From Salvator merianae (Eukaryota > Chordata > Lepidosauria > Squamata > Teiidae), in assembly GCA_003586115.2 (NCBI GenBank), contig QVOM02000074.1:1404435-1468434 (forward strand): a stretch of DNA of 64,000 nucleotides, in the 5' to 3' direction. Within the stretch, counting starts at the first letter, position 1; the number at the start of each line of letters is the position of its first letter. The translations under genes were made by a program, and so were the position numbers. Shown here piece by piece: positions 23,418 through 34,745 of this stretch. The notes beneath the pieces were generated by a model. The model was not told the origin of the DNA and did no database searches. It was given only the letters and a program-made list of their open reading frames with translations.

Positions 23418-25580
23418 TAGAGTCGTGTCGAATTGCTTCATCTGTTTTGCATTTCGTATGAAATGGAGGTCTTCATTAATTTTCATGCAAATAAAAAGGA
23501 TCTGTATTTCGCATTCAAAACCCAAATGTGAAAGAAGTGCTACATTTCTTGATTTTAGCAATCTTTGCTGGGTCTGTGTTCTTTATCATGCTTGTTTTGC
23601 CTACCAAATGTATTAGAATTTCCTATTGGTTGCTGTCTTGCTGTCAGAGATTGGTCATTGTGTTTGAGTGACTGCTTCACTAGCTTGTTGGCTGCCTTGT
23701 TTGCTATTTTTTGTTCCTTGGTGTTCCAGGTATTCTATTCACTGTGTTGGAAATCAGGGTGGAGTGGGGAATGAAAAGGACTCTATAAAAGGAAAGGCCC
23801 AGGAGCATGTTTCAACTACTTTTGGTTGGAGCACAAGGAGTTGCCTTCTTGCTTTGCTTCAGAACTGTGAGATGTGTCCTCCATATGGTGGTGGTCTCAG
23901 ACTGCTAGCTGATACTAGGTAGTGGGTTCTCCCCTTTCCAAGAATACAAGTTATACTATCTGGGTCTCTCTTGTTTCTTTTTCTTTCTTTCACTCTCTCT
24001 CTCTCTCCATCACCTTGTCTTATTTGTATTCTGTTTTGCTTTAATATGGGGGGGGGTCACTGCAGAGGGGGGGTCTTCTTTCCTTTTTCCAGTGCATTCT
24101 GGAGCAAGAGACTGCCCTTTACCTGCTGGCTACACAGCAAAACATGGAGGACTGCAGTCTCTCCCTGGAGGATTTGCTCACCATTACAGATGCTGTCAAG
24201 GTAGGCAGATTCTTCAATTAGCTGACAAGTAGTCTCAGTGATGAGACAGCAATGCTGAGCAAGGTGATACCAAGCTTGGTTGCCTTGCAGAAATGCCTTG
24301 GTGGGCTTCAGCATCAGCTGGCCACCAAGGCTGGCTGGTCCTTGTCATGTCAGCTGCAGGCTGGAGTTGAGCAGAGGCTGACTGAAAACTTGAGAAAGAA
24401 GTCTGTGGACATTTTGACACCTCTTCTTCATGATCCAAGGGTGAAGGAGGGAGCTATCCCTGCTGATGAGCTGCCTCAGTGGAGAAAGTGCCCAGTCCAT
24501 GCAGCTAGGAATGTTCAGACAGAGAGGTTAGGCCAGCTGTCAGAGAGCAGAGCTCCGGTTCACAATGCATCCTCCATTTCCAGTGACAGGAGTTTCACTG
24601 TGGCTAGCACTAGCAGACCCAGCAGGTCTGCTTTCTGAAGCATGGTTTTTGAAGAAATTCACTAGGCATGCCACCATTTAGCACTATCTGAAATGGAGTT
24701 TGAAGTTTTTGGTCACAGTGACTTGTCAATGAAACAGCAGTAGCCAACTTTCCTCAGTAGCACTGAGTAATCCATTCTGCAGTATTTATAAGGGGCAGTG
24801 GGAGGTGAGAACACAGTGCCATCTGAGTTTGGGGCAAAACATTGCCAAATCTGGCTGGATTTGGAAGTTCTTTCCCAGAAGACCGTGTCCATTCCACCAA
24901 CATCTGCGCAGAGTGAGAGAGCGTCCTTCATGGCTGGTGACATGGCGACATCTCATCGTTCTTGCACAGGTTCTTGGCTTGTGAAACAGCTCATCTTCTG
25001 AAAGGCCAACCTGCCCTTGCTGGTTTTTACCGAGCTGCCTTTGGGGGATGAGTAATCAGGCCATGGGTGACTCTATCTCAGTCCTTCAGCTCCAAGGGCA
25101 GCTGGATAAAAAAAGGACTAGGTGGGCCAATACTTCTGAAAGAAAATGTAAGCAAAAAGAAAGCACTAAAAGGAGAAAAAGCCACAAAAAAGGAAAAGCT
25201 AAAACATGAAAAGCTTTGAATAAAGAGGAAATTATAACATTAAAAAATCAAAACAAGGAAAGGAAAAAAGGGGGAAAGAGGCAGGAAAGGGAGAGGGAGA
25301 AAAGAAATCCCACCCACATGCACTCTTTCTCACACATGCACCAATGACTCCAGGTCGCTGATGACATGGGGTATGTTCAATGCCCTGGTCCAACACCCGT
25401 CGGTGTCAGTGCCCAAGGGCCAGTACCTGTCTGAGATCTTAGCCAAGGTGGACAAACTGCAGGTGATGCTATTGGTGCAGCACCATTTCTCTCCATTTTC
25501 CACTCTCTGCTCCTCATTCTCCAATCCAACAGCCAGCCAGTGCCATCCTTGTGCTGGAGGGAAGTGTTTGATGCCCTGGA
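23418..25580 (+). pseudogene. hAT transposase pseudogene (copy B)
   Basis: A decayed left terminus (TAGAGTCGTGTCGAATTGC at 23418) interrupts the CR1 fragment. The leader at 23620-23790 matches the leader of copy A. Central coding remnants read EDCSLSLEDLLTITDAVK (24150-24200), KCLGGLQHQLATKAGWSL (24290-24340) and LRKKSVDILTPLLHDPRV. The dimerisation block is preserved at 24850-25000: KHCQIWLDLEVLSQKTVSIP, then PTSAQSERASF. The region encoding the BED finger and both catalytic Asp blocks is absent, an internal deletion at about 24050. The 3' noncoding tail (25020-25580) matches copy C at 50600-51160. Confidence 0.8.
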
Positions 25581-25627
25581 TCCTTAAACATGGATTTCTC
25601 CAAGGTTCAGTTCTACTCTTCATGTTA

Positions 25628-25998
25628 TAAGAATGTAAGAGGAATCTTGCTGGATCAGGCCATGGCCCATCTAGTCCAGCATCCTGTTTCGCACAGTGGC
25701 CCACCAATTGCTTTTGGGGATTTGCAAGCAGAATAAAAAGGCAGAACCTTCACCTGCTCTTGACTCCCTGCATATGGGTTTTACAGACATCCTACCTGTC
25801 TTTCCAACCTGGAAGCAGTACTTAGGCATCCATTCTAGTAGCCATTGATACACCTGACCTCCAGGAATCTGTCCAATCCATTCTTAAAGCTATCCAGGCT
25901 GATTGCTGTCACCACCTCATCCGGTAATAAATTCCATAGACCAATGACCCTCTGGGTGAAGAAATACTTCCCCTTGTGGGTCCTACTCTCCTACCTGT
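25628..25998 (-). mobile_element. CR1-clade LINE 3' end fragment
   Basis: It begins at AAGAATGTAAGAGG followed by TGCTGGATCAGGCCATGG, then includes CCATCTAGTCCAGCATCCTG and ACTTCCCCTTGTGGGTCCTA. This is the antisense of the same LINE seen at 57619-59330. It interrupts short L2-like sequence: GGTTCAGTTCTACTCTTCAT before it and ATATGTTGATGATGTACAAC after it. Confidence 0.65.
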
Positions 25999-26104
25999 TT
26001 AAATGAATTCAGTATGTTGCCATCAATATGTTGATGATGTACAACTTTGCTTTTCTTTTATATAGGATGCAAGTGAAGGTATGGATGGAATGAATTTTTA
26101 AATG

Positions 26105-26707
26105 GAGATAGAGTTGTGGGTGGTTGTTATAATTGCTCAGGAACTGGCTGTTATAAGTGTTCAGATCAGGACATCCCCCCAAAAAATCTCAATCTAAGTA
26201 AGACATAAGCATGGCTGTTAGGTAGGTTGTTATATGTCCTTATTAAATATGAATTTGTGCAGACTTTGGTACATAAGATATAAGCAACCTTGTGTCGGGA
26301 TGGGCACATAAAGCACTGGCATATTATGACATGTTGAAAGTACAGGTAATGGACCAACAGTAGCCTGGATTCCTGTGCCATCTTGGAAACTCAAACCCCA
26401 TTTCAAAAGTATAAAATAGAGATGTTATCCTGTGACTCAAATCCTTCCCTTCTGCCTACAAGAAATGCATCTGCATAAATTAATCAAGAATAATCCATGT
26501 TAATAGGTTTGGCTTCCTTCAGAACAACAGAAACTTTTGCAGAGCTGGCATATTAAGCTGGCATACTCTGGGCCTAATGTAGAGTGGAGCAGAAGAAGCC
26601 ACCTAAGAGATCCGGCCAAATAGTCTTCAAGGAAGAAAGAAGAAATTCTAACAAAAGAAGCAGATACTTGGAAAAAAAGTGATAAAAGGGAGCAAAAGAA
26701 TCAGAAA
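26105..26707. other. non-genic stretch
   Basis: Nothing recognisable on either strand. Confidence 0.45.
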
Positions 26708-26715
26708 GTCTTTTC

Positions 26716-27090
26716 TAGGAATGTGCTGAACATGTGTTCAATGTATGTGAAAAGAATTTAGAGGCCCAGGACTGCTAGGTTTATTTACTAAGAGTCCTGA
26801 CTGTAAATCGTTCCATTCACTTACACATAGGTAGAACCACACAGAGAGAAACTTAGCTGCTCTGTGTTCTCATCATTGCTGTCACTGTGGGGTCCTTCAT
26901 GACATCATCACTTGCTGCAGGCCTGCCTAAAAAGGCTTTATAATGTTGGTGGTGACAAGAGCAGAAAGCAGGGAAATTCTCTGCTTTGTGGTTCTATTCA
27001 CAAGTGAGTGCAACCAATTACAGACAGAACTGTGGGTGAGCCTAACAGTCCTAGGCCTCTAAACCATGTTGGTGTTCAGCACATCCTTTA
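26716..27090. mobile_element. foldback hAT-type MITE, 375 bp
   Basis: The termini are TAGGAATGTGCTGAACA and TGTTCAGCACATCCTTTA. Flanks GTCTTTTC (26708-26715) and GTCTTTTT (27091-27098) match at 7 of 8 positions. The inverted repeat extends inward: TTAGAGGCCCAGGACTGCTA near 26757 pairs with CTAACAGTCCTAGGCCTCTAA near 27043. It has no coding content. Confidence 0.85.
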
Positions 27091-27119
27091 GTCTTTTTCT
27101 ACTTTACCTAACCAACTGC

Positions 27120-27490
27120 AGCAGAAATCTACCAAATAGTTAGCCTAACTTCTATACTCAGCAAAGGTCTAGAGCAGACTAATTTACAATTTTGCAACAC
27201 TTTTGCAGAGAACAGCAGAATTACATAGAGCCAATACTTGTGTGTCAAAGACCAATCACATCACATTAATCTGATTTATTTTTGTGATAGATGACCAGTT
27301 TCGGAGACTAAGAAATATTTTTTTTGCCCCATTTCTCAATCTTAATAAGGCATTTGACAATGTTTCTTATGATATCTTTGTACACAAGACAATAAAATGA
27401 GGGCTAGACAGTAGAGTGATACTCTGGATTTTCAACTGGCTGAATGACGATACCCAAAGAATTCTTGTTAATGGCTTTGCATTCTCCCCA
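27120..27490 (+). pseudogene. CR1 reverse transcriptase remnant
   Basis: Heavily decayed, but the order is clear: SLTSILSKGLEQ (about 27150), LNKAFDNVSYDIF (27341-27380), WIFNWLNDDTQRILVNGF (27425-27478). These match the CR1 reverse transcriptase blocks in the intact copy at 5270-5605. Confidence 0.7.
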
Positions 27491-27830
27491 AGGGAAGTAA
27501 CATGATATACCAGATTTCATGCCAAAATAGGATTTTTTTTTCTTTTCTGTCACATTGAACAGGTACGCACAGCACCTGTTGAGAGACTCACCCAAAATTC
27601 AGCCTTCGAGGCAGAAAATTTGAATGTTGTGGTTTTTTTAGCAGCTGCTTTGAATCTTGTCATTGAATTTTAACTTTAACTCTAGTGTTTATTAATACTG
27701 TATTTTTTTGCATGTAAGACTCACTTTTTTTCCAAAAGAAATTCTCCTAAAATCATCCTATATCTTTTCCTAAATATTCCTTGACAAATTATAAGCACAT
27801 GTTTTGTGCACTGTGTTTTGTATGGACAAA
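27491..27830. other. non-genic stretch
   Basis: Short T-runs and no recognisable element. Confidence 0.45.
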
Positions 27831-28323
27831 GGGCCTGTTCGCACTTAGCGAATGGTACGTTTCAGGACGCACAGTAGAGCGCAGGACCCGCACTCGTGAA
27901 CAGCCCCAGCTGACCCAAAATCTACCCAAACCCACCTGATGCTTACTTGAATCCAACCAGCTGTGGCCAACTAATTTGTAGTCTCCAATCCCACCTGCAC
28001 GATCAAATGAGGATCAGGGAAGGTGCGTTCGCGGGGCCGGCAGGGCCACACAGGTGCAGTCTGCCGGTTTGCACCCTGGTTCAGACCTTGGGGTCCAGAC
28101 CCTGGTGGCCTTTTCAGACACAAGTTCGAACGCAGACCCTCTGGGTTCGAACGCAGACCCTCTGGGTTCGAACGCAGCTACTGAACTAGTACGTTCCCAT
28201 TTGCACTGCGTCCAGTGCTGGTCGGCTTGCAGAGTGTTCCAGCGCTGACAGGTGCAAAGACCTCTCTCCGTACCCAAACCACACTAGTTATACTGTTATA
28301 CTGTTGTAAGTGCAAACAGGCCC
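27831..28323. mobile_element. nonautonomous DNA element with GGGCCTGTTCGCACTT termini
   Basis: The left terminus GGGCCTGTTCGCACTTA and right terminus TAAGTGCAAACAGGCCC are inverted copies, flanked by AAA on both sides (27828-27830, 28324-28326). A 3-bp duplication would fit a PIF/Harbinger-like element. The superfamily is inferred. Inside is a 21-bp tandem repeat (28125, 28146, 28167). It is more GC-rich than its surroundings and has no credible protein. Confidence 0.8.
28125..28177 (+). repeat. 21-bp tandem repeat
   Basis: The unit starting TTCGAACGCAGACCCTCTGG occurs at 28125 and 28146, and partly at 28167. Confidence 0.9.
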
Positions 28324-30628
28324 AAAATATAGCAATCAAGATTTTAATGAGAACATTTTATTGCTGTTTCTGTTTTGTAAAATTTAATATACCTTAAGTT
28401 TCTTTGATAGTTAGTCACACATTAAACATAATAATAAATCAAGCTGTCCACTACATTTTGCTGACACTGAAGAACAGATGGCAGGACCTTCCAAGAAGTA
28501 GTGCCCAAATAGTAGGAGACATATGATTCTCCTCCGTTACTGTCAGTTATATAGAGCTTTTTGTCTCATTACTGTTTCAATTAATTCCTCATCTTATTTT
28601 AAATTGTTCTTCAAATATGCAAGTATAATGCAGAAACCAGTATACTGAAAACAATGTCCTTAAACATCTCCACTCTCTATCAAATTACAACCTGTAAATA
28701 GATTATCAGGCTCAAGGAGTCAAGTGTAAAAGTAGAATAGGAACACACAAATGATGGTTTTTATGCTTAGTTTGGTAGTTTTGCTGGTTTTTCCATAGCA
28801 TTTATGTTCCTGGACTATGATTTATGTAAAAGCATATTTAATAACCACAGAAAACATTTATTTTGAAATTGTCTCTCTGCTGTGAAACTGCCTCAAGTCA
28901 CTAATTAATAATAAAGTTTGTGGTTTTCTTACCGTGGGCAGAAGCCTCCATGCTGTATCTGAAAGAGGCTGCATTAATTAACTGCAATCTGGTTTTGGTC
29001 CTGCATTGGTTCGTAGTCAGCAGCCATAGCTGGTTGCAGTTGTTTCAATCATAGTCTGCAACATCTAAAAGAAAGCCACAAAACAAAGCAAATTAAATGA
29101 AACTTTTATTCAAATAATCTCAATCTAAGTGAGGAACAAAAATAACCACCCACCAACAACTGTAACTAGGAATCTCTTAGATGGATCTCACATCTGCTCA
29201 TGAAATTCAAAAAGACCACCAAAGGAAGCAAGAGATAATTTTTAAAATCCAAGACAAAGCTGTTGTCTTAAGGTGCAATCCGTCTGCTTAAAGGCCAAAA
29301 GGAGCAGCTTATTCTGCTCATAAGGATTAAGTGAAGAATCCTAGCTCATTACTGATTCAAAGAGAGGCACAGTTCATTTGAAAACATGGAAAACCCTACC
29401 TGGCAGGAGGTAGGTGTGGTATACTTTTATAAGGCTACACCTCAGCTTCCTCATGTTACCATAATCCTTAGATGCAGCCTGCTCATTTTAGCATTAAATA
29501 TTCAAGCAACTTGCCTTGTAATCAACAGTATAATCACAATGGGGTCATCAGGTCCTGCTTATCTTTTAACCCTGAAGCATAGAAAAGTCTTCACACATTA
29601 GCTATTATGACTAGTTTTCCAGGCAGAAAAGTACATATTTTGAAGTGTGCTTCTCTGGAGAAATGCTCTTTTTCTTTTTATATCTCAGATAATTTCTTCA
29701 TTTTATCTTCTGCAGGCTAGAAAATTTGTAATTTTATGTGAGAAAAATTGAGAATGCTTATTGCCATGTTTTCCCTAGAACACAAAAAAACACAAAGCTG
29801 CCAGAGCTTTGTCCACTAGGAATGTTGATCATTTTCAAAACAGTGAAGACAAAAACAGCGGCTGGTATGGTATTGATTAATGCACACAATCAAAAGGTCC
29901 TCATCTTTTTCTACTAGCAATAATCTATAAAGACTTCTTTACTTGGAAACAGATTAGTGGTAATAGGGATTTGCAAAATGCACTCCTTCATTCCCGTGAG
30001 CATTTCCTTTTGCTCATCCTGTACTGCATATTCTGAGAGCCTTATTGGAAACACACAGCAGCCAGGTTGTCTTAGTTTACGAATGTGCCATCTTGTGCCA
30101 TTACATACATTTGCGTGACCAGAGTAGGCTTTTTTATTCACATGGATATTTTAACAATACATGGCTGATATGTTTGTTTTTTTAGAACTATTTTAATTTT
30201 ATTATTACGACTCTGATCTATTTTACTGTATTATACATGTCTATAGTTGCATAAGTTGCCCAGTTATACAAACAACATTTTCAACAAGTATATTCTTATT
30301 TTTATTTTTATTTTTTTAATGGAATGTAATAAGTTTACAAATATATACATGCAAATTACAGTTGCAGAGATAGTAGTACATCTTGGTTACATCAATTAGC
30401 TATTTACAGGTGGAAAAAATAAGACAATACATACATTGCAGTTCAAAAGCATATCTTGGAAATATTAATAAATATTTTCATTTTGTATGGAAAGATAACC
30501 AGATCAGACTATTTTTAAAACTCTGGTATGAGACAGATATCTTGTCTGTTGAGTCAGTTAATAGTTCCCAAATTGTAATAAAATTATTGTTCGCTTTCTT
30601 TTCTAGCATTTTAGGTTGTTTAAACTAA
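28324..30628. other. non-genic, AT-rich
   Basis: No gene or clear repeat is visible. A motif TAGGGATTTGCAAAATGC at about 29958 could be a lone MITE end. Confidence 0.45.
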
Positions 30629-31771
30629 GGGACTTTTGACACTAGCAACTAGTCAGTGTCAGGAACACTCACTAGTCAAGTGTCTTCACATGGGGCCTGT
30701 TCGCACTTGTAACTAGCAAGCATCAAGGATGCTTGCTAGACAGGTGTATTTGCACAGGCAGACGGCCATAACGACTGGCAGCGGACTTGATCCGCTGCCG
30801 ATCGTTACTAGTGCCCGGACAAGAAAAAAGCTGTCTGAATCCTCACCTGAAGCTCAAAGTGAGCTTCAGGTGAGGATTCATTCGCACTCACCTTCTTGTC
30901 CACGGCGGCGGCCATCTTCTGGGCGATCAGCCTGCCCATCATGCATTGCGTGATCACATGATCATGCAATGCATGATGGGCAATGGAGTTGGGATGGTCT
31001 GAATAGGCCAGTACGAGGCCCCAATCGAGCCCATGCTGCTGCGATCGGGCTAGGGACACTGGACGAGGCCGCGTTGCGCCCCGTCCGGCATTCTGGTGCC
31101 CAATCGCGGGCGCGAATGGCGGTCACCGCAGCAGTGGCCTACAAAGCATCAGGCCGCTGCCCAGGCAACCGGGAGGCCCGCGCAGCGTGCCATGATGATG
31201 TCATCACCGCGCGGGCCTCTCGGTTGCCATGGCGAGCATCAGGGATGGATAATGGCGTTCACACTGGCAAACGCCATTATCCAGCTTTGGATCTGTTTTC
31301 AGGCCCCATAGTGCAGACGGTGTTTGCACAATGGGATCTGTTCCGCGCTAGAATGGGCTAATTAGCCCATTCTAGTGTGGAAAGTGCGAACAGGCCCATG
31401 ATGATACGGAGGCCCTCGTGTCAGCAGCAAACTATAACTGTTCCTGATTGCTATCTATTGTGAAGCAGAAAACCATGCTCCACAGGTATAGTGGGAGCAA
31501 CTAGACTGCTCCCATTACAATGCATTCACAACTGCTTCTCGGTGCAAATGCAGAGTGGCGCAGCGTGCAAGCATCATCACATGACACGCCTGTGCCTGCA
31601 TAGTTGTGTGGCATTGCCAGTTGCTGTATCAACAGCTGGAAGCTTCCTGGCCACTGTCATGGCACAAGACCCCAGTAGAATGCCAGCATTCACACTGTGA
31701 ATGCTGGTATCCTGCCACTGGTCTGTTCTACAGCCTCATAGTGTGAACAGTGGAAAGCACAAACAGACCCC
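30629..31771. mobile_element. older relative of the GGGCCTGTTCGCAC family, interrupted by a younger copy
   Basis: The left segment 30629-30692 (GGGACTTTTGACACTAGCAA...) parallels the start of the inner copy. The right segment 31401-31771 ends in GTGGAAAGCACAAACAGACC, parallel to the end of the inner copy. The younger copy sits between them. Confidence 0.6.
30693..31397. mobile_element. younger GGGCCTGTTCGCAC element, 705 bp, nested
   Basis: The left end GGGCCTGTTCGCACTT and right end AAGTGCGAACAGGCCC are flanked by ATG duplications (30690-30692, 31398-31400). Internal inverted repeats include AATCCTCACCTGAAGCTCA with its complement near 30839-30879. The element is markedly GC-rich and CpG-rich, suggesting recent arrival. 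Open frames inside are artefacts of composition. Confidence 0.85.
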
Positions 31772-31849
31772 ATGCATACTCATCTAATATCATTTTGGAT
31801 AGTTTATGATACCAAGTTTTTAATGTAAGCTTTTTAGTGAATTTCCACT

Positions 31850-33550
31850 GTTGTGTTATAACTTGCATTGATTCAGTAACTTATATTTGATTTTTTTATT
31901 TCATCTGTAAATATGAGTAAAAGGCATAGGGACTGAACAAGGATGAACTGATTCCTAATAGATTTTGAATTTCTTGGTTTATCTTTTCCCAGAAGTGTTT
32001 GATTTGGGGGAATTACCACCACATATATTGAAAAATTCCTTTTCCAAGCAGCTTCATTAACATTTTAACAATGTGTTTTTCAATATATTTTGGCTGGTGT
32101 TATTGTCAGCTGTGGAGTAATTTTAAATGTATTTATTTAATCTGATGTCTGATTCTATTTTTGTGTTCCAAATAATTTTATCTATAGAGTTGCCAAGATC
32201 ATGTTCCCATTTTTGTTTTAGTCCCTAGAAATCCTTATTGGTCTGATTTAGCATTAAAATGTATGGTTATGAAATCAGACTTTGTCATTTTTGTATGTTA
32301 TGTTTAAAGAGTTTTTCAAGTTCTGTTGAGTGCCTAGTTGCAGCAGTTTGTAGTCTGGCTTTCAATAAGTGTGTAATTAATAAATTGAAATATAAAGAAT
32401 GTGTCTGATATTTTTCTTTAATTTGTCTAAGTAAGGGTAGACTTAAGTTCTTCCCATTTCAATCAAACAGTCCTTTATCAAATTCACATCATGTTGATGT
32501 AATTTAGTCCAGAATACCATTGGGATGTCGTAATTTGTTATAATACATTCAGTTGGCATTAGTGGTGATAAGGTTGGCAATAGACATTTTCTTCTCCATG
32601 CATCTATGCTTGATTGAATGTTTATAAAAGTGCTATGCTTCTTTTTTTAATGTGTTTATTATGGAATTTTCTTTAATTTAAGGTGTTGCGAGATTTCAAC
32701 TTTAGCCCATTTGGGAATGTATTTTTTTAACCCTTGAGTGGTCTGGGTGATTCTAAAAGAATCAAAATAAAGTTGCAGATTTGGAAGACCCCATTTTCTG
32801 CTGATGTTTGTTTTATATATATATATCATAGATACTAGATGAATTAAAAATAAATTTGTTTATTTTCTTATCTACTTCAATGGAAAGATCTTTTAGTGAG
32901 TTATTGAAAGAGATTGAAATAAATAAAGTGTTTTGGGGAGTATTTTCATTTTAACTGTAGCTATTTTTCCTAAGGTGGGTGGATATTTTGACTTAATGAC
33001 TTCATCAATTTATTTAATAGCAGGATAATTTTTATTTATAATAATTTGATGCCAGTATATTATTTAGATTATTTATAACTTGAATCCCTAGGTACTTAAT
33101 TGATTTTCTTAGTTGCTAGTCTTGAGATCTGTTGATACTGTTTTTGAACAGTACGTCAGATCTGAATAAATTTCTTCTTAAGCCTGAGAATGAGTGGAAT
33201 TCTTTTGATCTTTGTTGAATTTTCTTAGTTGTTTTAAGTGGGTTACTTGTGAAAATTAGAATATCATCCACATATTAATTTATTTTGAGAAGTTTGTCAT
33301 TTAAAACATAAGGGTCTATGTTTTTCTCTTTTCTGATTAAATCTGATAATACTTTAATTGTCATGTTAAGCTGTAGCAACAATAATGGGCATCCTTGCTT
33401 TGTAACTTTGTCAATTTTAATTGCTTCAGAGAATTTGCGATTTATCCAAAATCTTGTCATGTTGTTTTTATATAGATTTTGTATTATTTTGCTAATTTTA
33501 AAAAAACTTTTTATATGTAAACTGCCCTGTCTGGGGACTAAAAGATAATA
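31850..33550 (-). pseudogene. L1-type LINE remnant (reverse transcriptase to C-terminus)
   Basis: On the minus strand KQGCPLLLLQLNM (about 33410-33370) corresponds to the L1 QGCPLSPLLFN block. It is followed by LYVDDILIF-like sequence near 33260, then KYLGIQVINN (about 33100), KIATVKMKILPKTLYLFQ (about 32970-32920) and GLPNLQLYF (near 32790). The order is that of an L1 ORF2. Many stops and frameshifts are present. Confidence 0.7.
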
Positions 33551-34318
33551 GGACAGAATATAAGGGTGAAATTACACACAGATGGCTTGGATTCACTTTA
33601 ATTAAAAAAAAAAAAGATATCCTCTTCCCATGTTTATTTCCTGTCCTCAATTTCCACGGAAGTCCACACTAAATGTGGCCAATAGCTATTTACACTGTAC
33701 TGTAGTCAATATTATGTTGAAAATAGGACTTTATTTGGCAGCTGGCTGCAGGTGCATTATCAACTGAAGGTGTAGTGGTCTTCGTCCCCTGCGATTGGCT
33801 GACCAGCTTGCATGGCCCTAAATTAGTGCCACTTTCCCCACAAATCAGTGTGCTGAGTCCTTCCCTCTAGCATGGCAGGATGTGTGGTGTTTTTCTTTTT
33901 CTCTTAAATTGAATCCTTGAAATTTGGAAGGAACAAACGGCAAACCCAGATTTATTAATACACAAAATAAAATCTGAAGCAATGGTAAATGGACTTTTGT
34001 ATGCTCATGTTTAAATAGAAAAATCTGGATCTCCAGATATATGGCTCTTTGCTTTTAAAAAAAAATCCGAACACCTATCTATGTGGATCTTTGTAAAGAT
34101 CCAGATTCCTGAATTTGATGGAAGTGTTTTTTTTAAAAAAGGCTGCTGCACAAGGGAAGGGTAAGGATGAAGATTACATTGAAGAATGTCCTAGTATAGA
34201 CAAGGGAACAGACAGGTGAGTGGGGAATATTGTGGCTGCATGGGGGCAAACAAGGACTGAGCCAGCATAAAAAATGTCTACCTGAATCCATGGGCAGCGC
34301 AAAGAAAAATATAGGTGG
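33551..34318. other. non-genic stretch
   Basis: A-runs near 33603 and 34060. No gene is seen. Confidence 0.45.
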
Positions 34319-34745
34319 GGAAAGCCCTTGGAGTGGATGTGCTGGCTGGAGATAGACAAAGAGTCTCTGACTCCATGGGCATGGGAGAGATAGAATCCCT
34401 TGCTCAACATGGTGCCATGTCAACAGTGGCTCATTCTCCCACATCCCTCTTTTCTAAAGAAAAATGCAGGCTGAACCTGCAGAAAAATATGTGCACCGAG
34501 CTTCATGTGCAATCCCCTAAAAGAGAGAGAGAGCGGGAAAAGCCCTTGGAGCAGATGTACTGACTTAGGTGACAGGAAGGCTCTAGTTCCATGGACACCG
34601 GAGAGATAAAATCATTTACTTAGCATGACTTGCTTAGCTACCATGCCAGTGCTTGGCTTTCCCTCTGCCACCTTCTTTTCTAAGGGCAAATGCAAACAGA
34701 GCTGGTGGGGAAAAATTTGTGGTCACTTCCCAGAAGAAGGCAGAC
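34319..34745 (+). repeat. two-unit tandem duplication, period 218 bp
   Basis: AAAGCCCTTGGAGTGGATGT at 34319 recurs as AAAGCCCTTGGAGCAGATGT at 34537. Downstream blocks (CTCCATGGGCAT/TTCCATGGACAC, CCTCTTTTCTAA/CTTCTTTTCTAA) line up at the same offset. The units are diverged, so the duplication is old. Confidence 0.75.

Noticed and set aside
27947..28277. Open frames with short internal peptide repeats
   Set aside because: The peptide repeats reflect the 21-bp tandem repeat inside a nonautonomous element.
30969..31361. 130-residue GC-rich open frame
   Set aside because: It lies inside a nonautonomous DNA element full of inverted repeats. High GC content removes stop codons by chance.
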